From Chlamydomonas reinhardtii (Eukaryota; Chlorophyta; Chlorophyceae; Chlamydomonadales; Chlamydomonadaceae): a stretch of 64,000 bases of DNA. The stretch covers positions 3,267,767 through 3,331,766 of the forward strand of contig NC_057016.1 of the NCBI RefSeq assembly GCF_000002595.2, given 5' to 3'. The notes under the pieces are model-generated. The model saw nothing but the letters and a program-made list of their open reading frames with translations, ran no database searches and was not told the DNA's origin. The position numbers and the translations under genes were made by a program. Positions 1-9,771 of this stretch are shown piece by piece; positions within the stretch are counted from its first letter, which is position 1, and every line of letters starts with the position of its first letter.

Positions 1-1338
1 TGTGCGTGTGCAGCACGCCCTTGGGCTTCCCCGTGGTGCCGCTGGTGTAGATGATGAGAGCCCCGCCCCGGCTGCTGCCGCCCACGTCCGCAAGCGCCTC
101 CGCCGCCGCGTCCGCCGCCGCCTCGCTGGCGTCGGCAGTAGCAGTTGCAGTAGCAGCGGCGGAGTGCGGCTGTAGCGGCTGGCCGACCAGGGACGGCAGT
201 AGCTGCAGGCTGCAGCCGTGCTCGTGGGTGATGGGCCCCAGCTTGGCCTCCTGGTCCGCCGGCGCAAGCACCTGGCCGGGTAAGGCGGGCAGGAGGAAAG
301 CGGGGAGTGAGCGAGGGTGAGTGCGAGACGGGTGTGTTGATTGCTGCTGGGCAGTATTGTGCTTCCTTTTCACACTGTGAGGTCGCAAGGCTCACTTCAC
401 GCAGAACATGAACGTGCATGCTGTCTGGCACGTGTTAGAGCGCTCACGCATGGAACGATACACGCAGGGGTCTGTGCACGTGATGCGGTACGGCAGGTGT
501 GAGCCCCGCCGGCCCTCAATACCCCAATGCCCCCAATCTCCCCAGGCGCACCGACCGCCGCGCCTCCTCCGCCTCCTCCCCCACCAACCGTACCTCCTCG
601 GCGTGCCCCCGCCGTGCCGCAACCACAGCCAGCCTCTCCACACACCACGCCTCCACCCCTCCACCCCCAAGCCCCCCCTCCCATCCCCCCATCCCCCCAT
701 CCCTCCACCCGTGCATCCCTCCACACTCTGCACCCGCGCCTTCACCCGCCTCACCGCCGCGACCCCCGCGTCGCCGCACACGTAGCTCAGCTCGGGCGGC
801 GGGTGGGAGGTGGCCAGCGGTACCACCACTCCGCCCGCCTGCCACACCGCCCACGTGGCCGCAAGGTACTCGGGCCCGGGCGCGGCGTAGAGGCCGACAC
901 GCGGCGGCGCCGAGGGGCCGGCGGCGGCGGCGGCCCCCGGCGCCGCCAGCTTCTTTGCGAGGTCGGCGCGAATGGCCTCCGCGGCGTTCAACAGCTGGTC
1001 ATAGCTGTAGGAGGTGGGGATGGGGATGGTGGTGGTGGTTGTGGGCGTTTGGGGAGTTGGGGGTGGGTGGGGGTGGGTGGGGAAGGTGGGCGGTGGGGGA
1101 GTGGCGATGGTGGGAGGTTATGGTGATGGTGGTGAGGGGGTGATGGATGGGGAGGCCCTGCGTTGGCTGGTTGTCAGGAGAGGGGCATAAACATCCTGGC
1201 GTTGGCGCCGCGGCTCCCGCCACCGTGGACGGGCGCCCAGCGCCGCTGTCTCTTTGCTGCGCACCTGAAGGCCTGCTTGTTTGATATGACCGCGGTGCGG
1301 CCAACGTTCTTGCTCGCACGAGCGAGCAGCTTAGACAT
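1..1338 (-). CDS. Acyl-CoA synthetase, ACSF3/malonyl-CoA synthetase-like (5' part, runs off left edge)
   Basis: AMP-forming ligase that activates a carboxylic acid, in this family probably malonate, to its CoA thioester through an acyl-adenylate. Exons on the minus strand are 1265-1338, 755-1004 and 1-271, with matching phases (24 codons plus 2 nt, then 1 + 83 codons, then phase 0). The start at 1338 gives a basic, Ser/Ala-rich leader (MSKLLARASKNVGR) typical of a mitochondrial or peroxisomal presequence. A block with GGVVVPL and ELSYVCGD resembles the A3/A4 region of ACSF3. Near the left edge the AMP-binding signature YTSGTTGKPKGV is intact. The catalytic C-terminal domain lies outside the window. 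AMP-ligase identity is firm; the ACSF3/AAE13 subfamily is inferred from motif spacing. It diverges from the SOQ1-like gene. Confidence 0.8.
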
Positions 1339-1866
1339 CGCGCCCACGGTAATATTCCGGGGCGAAGTTCCGGCGCTGATTGATGGGCGACAGGTGTTGC
1401 GCGGCCCTCGAGCTGAGCATCGACTGGTCTACTGGTTGATTATTGGAGGCAGTAGTGATGCAGTTGCACTGCTTTGTTGGCCAAAAGGAATGCGGTCGGC
1501 AAACGCAAAGTGGGTTTGGGTCACGCGGGTCAGCTGTCAAGCATGACCGCAGATAATTGAAGTGTACAGTGCGGTTGATGGATGAACCGAGTATCATTGG
1601 GTAGTGCAAATGCATATTGGAAAATTTTGCATCCCACAATGCAATCGTCCAGACAGGCTTGATGTTGAATGCGTTTATAACAAACGTACAAGTGGGCGTG
1701 CAAGCATTATATTTACTGTCTTCCGCTGTAAAAACTTGTGCCAGGACTCGGGTTTCGTTGTGCTCTCTTCGTCCACGACTTTGCGTGGCACCTAGGGCAT
1801 TCCAGACACGTTTGTGCATAGCCATCAGGATACTGGCTTGCTGACTTTATTGTATAGCCCACAAAA
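1339..1866. promoter_or_regulatory. Shared divergent promoter region, acyl-CoA synthetase / SOQ1-like
   Basis: This 528-bp non-coding stretch separates two divergent start codons, so it must hold the 5' UTRs and promoters of both genes. It is less GC-rich than its surroundings between about 1540 and 1750. I see no convincing TATA box or other nameable element. Confidence 0.45.
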
Positions 1867-4800
1867 ATGTTGCTCGCCAAAACCATGCATCCTTGCGCGA
1901 GCCCCGCCAGCGCTCGCCCGGCCAGCGCACGCTACCCAGTAGGCCTTGCATCTCGCCATCATCATTCGCACTCTGTCGCCTGCCGGGCCACACCCGAGGG
2001 CCCGGTCGGCACCTCGGAGCCACCCGCCTCGTCTGAGGCGCCTGGTGCTCCCCCGCCAGCTGGCACCCCCGCCCAGCCCGCCCAGCCCAAGGAGGCCCCG
2101 CGCGGCGGCGATGGCGTGCAGGTGAGCAGCCGATGGCGCTTTAGGAATATCAGCAACAGCTCCAGCATCCCCGCCCTCTGGCCCAGCCATTCATGGCCCC
2201 TGCTCCCGCCTTCCCCTCGCCCACCTCGTTCGCAAGCCCTCACTTCTCCTTTGCCTGTACAACCTCCCCCACCTTCCTCACCTCCTCCACCTTCCTGACC
2301 TCTCCCACCTCCCCCACTTCCCCAACCTCCTGCCACCTCCCCCGCCTCCCCCGCCTCCCCCACCTCCCCCACCTCCCCCACCTCCCCCACCTCCCCCACC
2401 TCCCCCACCTCCTGCCTACCTGCCCCACCTCCCCCACCTCCTGCCCACCTCCCGCACCTCCTACCGGTACCCCCTCCGCAGCGCTGGCTGAGCGGGCGTG
2501 TGGACCTGCCCGCCGGCTACCGCACCAGTCGCCGCGACCTGCTCAAGCTGGTGTCGCTGGCGGGCGGCGCCGGCTGCCTGTGGGTGGCGGGCACCCGGCT
2601 GGAGGCCATGAAGTACGCCTCCCCCGCCGCCCTGATGAACGCACTGGCGCCGCCGCCGGTGAGAGGCAGCCCGCGTGTTGTGTGAATGTCGTGGCGGTGG
2701 CGCTGCTGTCAGGACTGTTTTCCAGTAAATTCTGCTACTGATGGCGCACTCCAAACCTGTGATTAATCACTCCGTGCTTCATGATGAATGGCTACCCCCT
2801 CTGGAACACACACACACACACACACACACTCGCCGCCGCCGCCGCCCCCGCAGGACCCCTCCGCGGCGGTGGCGGGCGGGGGTGACAGGGTGGCCGCCTT
2901 CAAGCGCTATATCGCCGACCTGGAGCGCAGGGGCGGAGGCAAGGTGCGGGCAGGGCGGGTGGGGGGGAGGGGGGAGGGGGCGGTGCAGGTGTGCGGGTGT
3001 GGGCGAAAGGATGGGCAGAAACCACAGTAAGAACACCCAGGGGGTTAGGACGCTAGAGGCGGGTGAGTGCGTGCGTGGATCGCCTGGCTGGTCTGTTGGC
3101 CGGTCTGGTTCGTGTGGCGGGCTCGTGGACTCCTGATGGAACAGGCGGGCGGTGGCACGGGCACTGTTTGGCCACGTCTGAGGCCGCGACCAACCGCCCG
3201 GTGTGCTCCCCGACCACGGCCCCTAATGGCTCTCCGCCATCCCGACCACACGCACACACGTACGGTACAAACACACGCACACACATAAATGCCGCAGGAG
3301 GTTCCTGACTTCCCCCGCGGCGCCGACTGGCTCAACTCGGCGCCGCTCACCCTGACCGGCGCGCCCGCCTCCGCGCGCGGCAGCCTGACGGGCCGCGTGA
3401 CGGTGCTGGACTTCTGGACCTACTGCTGCATCAACTGCATCCATGTGCTGCCGGTGCGGGGGACTGCGTGTGTGGGAGATGGGGGGGACTGCGTGTGTGT
3501 GTGTGTGTGTTGGATGTGTGTGTGTGGGGGGGGGCGTTGACTGCTGTGTTTGTGTTGGATGTGTGTGTGTGTGTGTGCGTGTGTGTGTGTGTGTGCGTTG
3601 GGTGTCGCGTGGATGTGCAGTGGGCAGCGGCGCGTGGTGCTGTGTACGTGGCGTGCACACATCGGCGTGTGTGCCGGTGGTCGGAAGGAGAACTCAGACT
3701 GCTTGGAGGTTGCGGATTGGCCCCTCACCGCTGCCACTTACTGCATAGCACCATATCCCACGCGTTCCCCTCCCTTTCTACCTTTTATCTCCAACCTCAT
3801 CTCTCTCCCTGCCACACCACCACACCCACACCCACGCATGCATTTACTCACACACACACACCTCCCCCTACCCCTCACCCCACACACACGCCACGCCAGG
3901 ACCTGGCCCAGCTGGAGGCGCAGTTCGCGGGCGCACCGGTGTGTGTGGTGGGCGTGCACAGCGCCAAGTTCGACAACGAGAAGGACAGGTGCGGATGGGC
4001 GGGCGACTGTGTGTGTGTGTGTGTGTTGGGGGGGGGGAGGGGGAAGGGTTGTAAACACCAGCCCAAGCGAAACCGGACTCCACGCAGGAGAGCGAGGAGT
4101 GGAGTGGAGGGGAGTGTGTGTTTGTGCGAGGAAGCACGGGGGCCAAGGCGCCAACACCGTGACACGGAGGCGCGTGTGTTGTGAATTCATGAGTGTGTGT
4201 GTTGGGTGCATGTGTGTGTAGAAAAGCGTCGTGGGAAATCCTGGTGCGGACGTGGGTTTGGAGAGTGCAGGTGTCGTAGCCCGGCAGTACGGTGGGGCTA
4301 GCACAGCCCCCCTCCCCAGTGCAGTCTTCAGTGCATCCTGTACCGCTTTTCCAAACATCCCTGCACCCCCCACTACCCCGCCATTACCCACCTGCACGCC
4401 GCACCCTTGGCCGCACCCCCCCCGCCACCACCACACAGGCCGGCGCCAGCCCTCTGCGCTACCCGGGCAAGCTGGCGACCGACCTGTCGGGCGGGCGGCT
4501 GTTCGTGTCCGACTCCAACAACCACCGGGTGGTCATCACAGACCTGGCAGGCAACTTCATCGAGGCAGTGGGAGGTGGGGTGGGGTGGGGGGGCCGTGGG
4601 GTTGGTTGATTCCGATCCCCTAAGTGGGAGGTGGGTGGCGGGGGATTGTAGATTCCAGCCCAAGCTAAACCAAAACCAACGGGGGGGGGCTGGGGGCTGG
4701 GGGCGAGGGGCGCGGGGACAGGGGGCGGTGCACACGGCACTCCTCGCCATGACACGGACGCCTGTATCTCCTCAAACACAATTGTTGTATGCTGTATGTT

Positions 4801-5327
4801 GTGCAAGTGCACCCCAAGAACTCGTGTCGTGCGTGGCTGTGCTGCAAACTCACTCGCTCCCACACGCTGCAGGCAACGGCCCTGCGTTGCGCGACGGCTC
4901 GTTCGAGATGGCGGCGCTGAACCGGCCGCAGGGCCTGGCCTACAGCCCGCGCCGCAACACGCTGTATGTGGCGGACACGGAGAATCACGCGGTGAGGTGG
5001 AGGGGGGGAGGCGCTAGGGCTGTCTGGATGTGAGGGGCGGGGGGCATCGTAAGTTACTAGGCCTTGCGAGGCCGTCCCAGCCCAAACCAACCCAAACCAA
5101 CGCAAAAGAGCAAGGAGGAGAACGTGGCCTATGCTTTGGTGGCGCTAGGGCTGTCTGAACGTGAGGGGCGGGTGTGCATGTGAGGGATGGGGGGGGGGCA
5201 TCATAAGTTGCTAGGGCTTGCGAGGCCGTCCCAGTGTTGTGTGGATGGGGCCGCGTCGCAGCCGATGTTGTGCCACATCATTGCAGTGACTGCACCGCTG
5301 GGCGCAAGCATATGACTGCAGGCTTGG

Positions 5328-5378
<51 letters not shown>

Positions 5379-5618
5379 GGTCCGCGCTATCGACCTCACC
5401 ACGAAGACGGTGGTGACGCTGGCGGGCAACGGCACCAAGGGCCGGGACTATCGCGGCGGCAAGGGCGGCAGCGCACAGGTGTGTGCGTGCGTGCTTGTGT
5501 GCGTGTACATGCCCTCACTTACCGTACAAACCCAATGGTGTTGGTGGCTGTGCACTCCCTCGCCCACGCCTCTCTCACCTGCACTGGTGTAACCTCGTGT
5601 GCATGACCCCACGCTCCA

Positions 5619-5682
<64 letters not shown>

Positions 5683-7509
5683 CACACAGCCGCTCAACTC
5701 GCCCTGGGATGTGGCTCTGGATGCCAAGGAGGTGAGGCGACGGGCTGTTAAGGGGTTCTAGGTTTCCATCCAGCCGGCCGCCGCTCCTCACCATCCTGTC
5801 CGAGGTGTCAAATCCAGCAAACGCCCAACCGCCAATCCCAACCAAACAACCAACCGCCGCTCGCACCAACTAACCAACCAAAGACCAACCGCCAACCGCA
5901 CCAGGAGTACCTGTACATCGCGCTGGCGGGCCAGCACCAGATCTGGGACCTGGAGCTGTCGTCTGGCCTGGCGGGTCTGTGCAGCGGGTCTGGTGCTGAG
6001 CGCAACCAGAACGGACCCACGCCCTTCACCACCAGCTGGGCCCAGCCCAGCGGCCTGTCACTGGCGGGAGACGGGAGCAACCTCATGTGAGTGCGGGTTG
6101 GCGTGCGTTGGGTGCGGCTGTCGGGTGGTGGGGGTTGTGAGGTGGGGCTTGGAAAGGGAGCAATAGTGATTCCGGCGCACAAGGGGTACGGCATGCACAG
6201 GCACGGATGCCGGACAGCAGTGTGCCGTGCCGCTTGTGCTGCCGTGCCCCTCTTCCACACCAGCCAATTCCCTGCCTCTGACCGCATTTGTGGCATTCCT
6301 CGGCTCCGTACGTCGCCAGGGGAGTCACCTCCCCTATACGTCACGTAGCCTCACCGGACCGCCGCCTGCCCCACGTGTGACCCCGCGACCCCCCCCCCCC
6401 GCCGCACACACATACACACACACAGCCCACACACACCACACACACCACACACGCGCACACACGCCCCCACTTACACACACACACACAACACGCACACACG
6501 CCCCCCCCCACACACACATGCCCCCCCCCCACACACACATCCAGGTACGTGGCTGACAGCGAGTCCTCCACGGTGCGGGTGCTGGACCTGTCCAGTGGCG
6601 GCAGCGGCCTCAAGGTGGGCGGAGACCCGCTCTTCAGCGACAACCTGTTCAGGTAAGGGGGAGGGCAGGGGCAGCGGGGCAGGGGGGATTGAAAGGTTAT
6701 AATGATTGGGACCCAGGATATCAGCAGGGGGATACGGGGACAGCAAATAGAAACAGGCAGAGGGGACGGGAGTCTGGAGGGAGGCACGTCCGCGTGTGTG
6801 TGTGTGGGCGGGGGGGGGGGTAACTTTGAACCAATCCCGTAAGGAAACAGTCGCGCTGCAAGGAGGAACTGCAGCCGCATATGCGAGCTGTGGTACATCA
6901 AGGCGGGGGGGGGCAAGGGCGAAGGGTACCATACGGCAAGTGCCTACAACATGCACAGAACACACGCACACACACACACGCACACGCACACGCACACACA
7001 CACGCACACACACACACACACACGCACACACACACAGGTTCGGCGACAAGGACGGGTTCGGTCCCGAGGCGCTGCTGCAGCACCCGCTGGCGGTGCTCAG
7101 CTCGGAGGACGGCAGCGTGGTGTACGTGGCGGGTGAGCAGGGGGCTGATAAGGGGGGGAGGGGGGAGGGGGCTGGTAAGGGGGGGAGGGGGGTTGCAAGG
7201 ATTGGTGCAGAGAAGTGTAGCTAGGTAGACAGCAGGGGAAGGGGATACGGTATTTCATTCTAGCCATAACCCAAAAGGGGGCAGAGACGGCATCAGGCAT
7301 GAGGGACCGGGGTGTTTCCGCCATCCCAGTAAGGAGGGCATGGGGCATGATGAGGCGGGGAAGGCGAGGGCTGGAGACGGGGCTGGTGGGCGGGTGGGCG
7401 GGGGGGGGGAGATTGGGTGAGGAGGGCGTGGCCGCGGCCGTGGCGTGCCCGGGTCTTCCTTTGACGACCCCCTCTCAAAAGCATCCCCCTCCACCCCCCC
7501 CCACACACA

Positions 7510-7540
<31 letters not shown>

Positions 7541-9179
7541 CCCCACACACACACACATGACAGACTCGTACAACCACCGCATCAAGGCGCTCAACCCCAA
7601 CACCAACGAGATCACCACACTGGCGGGCGGCGGCGCGGCGGGCTTCAGGGACGGCGTGGGGCGCGAGGCGGCCTTCAGCGAGCCCGCGGGGCTGGCGCGC
7701 GGCCCCGGCGGCACCGTGCTGGTGGCGGACACCAACAACGCGGCCATTCGAGTTCTGGACCCAGCCACCAAAAAGTGAGCGTGCGTGTGTGTAGACATGT
7801 GTGTGCGTGTGTGATGCGTTTGTGTGTGTGTGTGTGTGGTTTTGCGGAGGGGTGGCTGTGGCTGTGGGGAATGAGCATTGGCTGTGGCAGGCCAGTGACG
7901 GGGCTGTGATGTGGGCTGCAAGGAGCGAGGAGGAACGAGGACGCGAGCGGTGGAATGGCGCCATGTCTGACGGTCGGCACTGTCGCACCCTGCCCGCACT
8001 GACATATACTACACATCGGACCCACAACACAACACACAACAACACAACACAATCAACACAACACATCACAACACGTGCAGGGTGACGACGCTGGCCCTGA
8101 CGGGTGTGCCGCCGCCGCGAGTGGACCCGCTCGCCGCCATCTCCTCCGGGGCCGCCGCGCCCGCCGCCGTGCCCGCCGGCTTCCAACTGATCCGCTCCAA
8201 CACGCCGCTGGCGGTGCCGCTGGAGGGCGGCTCGGGGGGAGCGCCCGTGAGTGTGACAGTGGCGCTGCCGCCTGGATACCACCTGACGGCGGGGGCGGGC
8301 AGCAACTACTACACGCAGGTGCGTGCGCCCCGGCGGCTGTGGGAATGAGATCTTCAGGCATTTGCAATGGGCGACTGCGATTGGATGAAGGACAGGGCAT
8401 ATTGTACTTGTTGGGAGTCAGACACAGCTGCAGAAGGATGGCGAGGAGGGCGGTGACGGGGCAAGGGGGGAGGCCGGGATGAAACGGGGACAACAGATGA
8501 CACACCTGCGCGATCCGCAACCCACTCCTCCTCTGCATCTTGCCCTTACAGGTGCTGCCGGGCGCACCGGGTGCGGACGTGACGGCGGTGACCGTGCGCC
8601 CCGCCTCCGGCTCCCTACCCGACACCGCCGCCCCCTCCGTCACACTCACCGTGTCGCCCAGCGCCGCCGCTGCTACAGCCGCCACCGGTGCCGCCGGCCA
8701 GGCGCAGCAGCTACTGCTGCGGGTGCTGGCCAAGGTGTACTACTGCCAGCAAAACGACGTGTGCCTGTTCGAGCAGGTGAGCAAGCTGGAGGATTGGGAA
8801 GCGGGGGGGTGGGTGGGATGTGTGGGCAAGGAGATTCGGACGTGGCCCTTTCAAGTACTGGCATGCTGGTGTGCGATGGTGGGGAAGCGGTGGGCCAGGA
8901 GAAGGTAGGGGATGGAGAGGAAGAGCACGGGAAGGGACTGCGGACGGGAAGGTTGTGTTAGCTTCCATGTGAGTGCCCCAGGCCCGTAGGTCCACAATGG
9001 CGTCCTGTGTCCTGCCTCTCACCCCTGTCGCCCCGCAGATCTGTTTCGAGGTGCCGCTGGTGCTGGGGGGAGCAGCCGGCGGGGCTGCTTCTGGTGCGGG
9101 CGGCGCTGGGGCGACCTCGGGCGCCTCGCTGCGCTTTGAGGTGGTGCCGGCGGCGCAGACGTCCTTCGTGCTACAGTAG
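1867..9179 (+). CDS. SOQ1: SOQ1-like thylakoid protein: membrane anchor, thioredoxin-like fold (incomplete), NHL repeats, C-terminal domain
   Basis: Relative of SUPPRESSOR OF QUENCHING 1, a thylakoid protein whose lumenal thioredoxin-like and NHL domains prevent formation of a slow form of light-harvesting quenching. Exons: 1867-2121, 2482-2658, 2854-2943, 3298-3453, 3900-3988, then 4439-4574, 4873-4991, 5380-5478, 5690-5731, 5905-6086, 6545-6652, 7038-7132, 7564-7774, 8081-8318, 8552-8776, 9039-9179. In order: a transit peptide; SRRDLLK followed by a hydrophobic anchor; the CCINC redox motif (exon 4); [12 protein letters not shown] (exon 5); NHL blocks such as [24 protein letters not shown] and [10 protein letters not shown]; and a C-terminal domain with [12 protein letters not shown]. 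Plant SOQ1 has an N-terminal HAD phosphatase that is absent here. The second half of the thioredoxin fold is also absent: exon 5 ends in phase 2 while the next recognisable exon needs phase 0, so the gene as assembled is not continuous. Confidence 0.85.
2270..2460. repeat. C-rich 9-bp minisatellite in SOQ1 intron 1
   Basis: Tandem copies of a CTCCCCCAC-type unit fill the 3' part of intron 1 and act as its polypyrimidine tract just before the exon-2 acceptor at 2481. Several long shadow reading frames on both strands come only from this repeat. Confidence 0.8.
5011..5234 (+). repeat. Tandem duplication inside a SOQ1 intron
   Basis: The stretch 5011-5080 (GCGCTAGGGCTGTCTG ... GCGAGGCCGTCCCAG) is repeated with changes at 5142-5234. 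Both copies lie in the intron between exons 4873-4991 and 5380-5478. The same intron also carries a (CA)n run ending near the acceptor at about 5329-5374. Confidence 0.75.
5615..5686 (+). repeat. (CTGC)n tetranucleotide microsatellite
   Basis: About 17 perfect CTGC units end directly in the acceptor of the 42-nt exon 5690-5731 of the SOQ1-like gene, so the microsatellite serves as the 3' end of the intron. It accounts for the polyCys/Pro/Ala shadow frames here. Confidence 0.85.
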
Positions 9180-9771
9180 ACACAGGGCGCGGGGCACGTG
9201 GCAGGGGTTTGCACTTTGCAGAAGTTGTCTGGTTGTGCAGGGGGTGGCAGGATTCTGCCTCGAGGCGTCAAGCTTGCGCGTGTGCGTCCTCATGTGTGTG
9301 TGACGAGGCAGGGCAAGGGGCGTGGCAGTCCTGTGAAACGTTTGAGAGTTCTGAATTGTTTGTAGATTCTATGTCCGGCTGGCAGTGCGTGCTGGAGTTC
9401 TGACCTGTGCTGCTTGTGAGCGAAGTTTTGAGAAAGCTGCAAATGTGCTGCTGAACTGCATCGCGCTGCGTAACTGGGAGCCTGCTGGGCTGGGAAATGC
9501 CACGCCCGGAGGCCCGGACGGCAGGCGCCAAAACGCAGCCCGTACCATCCCCGATATGGACTAGACGGGGGGGATGCCGGGTCAGCATCCTTGGCGGCGG
9601 TGGTACAGGAGGGGAGAGGCCAAAACAAATTAGACTCCCGGGTTCCAGCGTTGAGAGATGATGGCGGGCACATTTCAGACTTGAATCAGTGTCCTTCACG
9701 CACCCCGACCGCCCAATGCAGCCACATAATTTTTAATTTTCTAGCAAGTCTAACCGGTTGGTCCAAGGAAA
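9180..9771. other. SOQ1 3' UTR and upstream region of the repeat gene
   Basis: The first 280 bases or so match 13,865-14,132 closely (3' UTR of the duplicated SOQ1 tail). The rest is unique and AT-richer just before the next start codon (9725-9770). No TGTAA motif or TATA box is convincing. Confidence 0.5.

Noticed and set aside
3223-4184. Several Thr/His- and Cys/Val-rich open frames on both strands
   Set aside because: They translate CA/GT microsatellites in SOQ1 introns and have no independent support.
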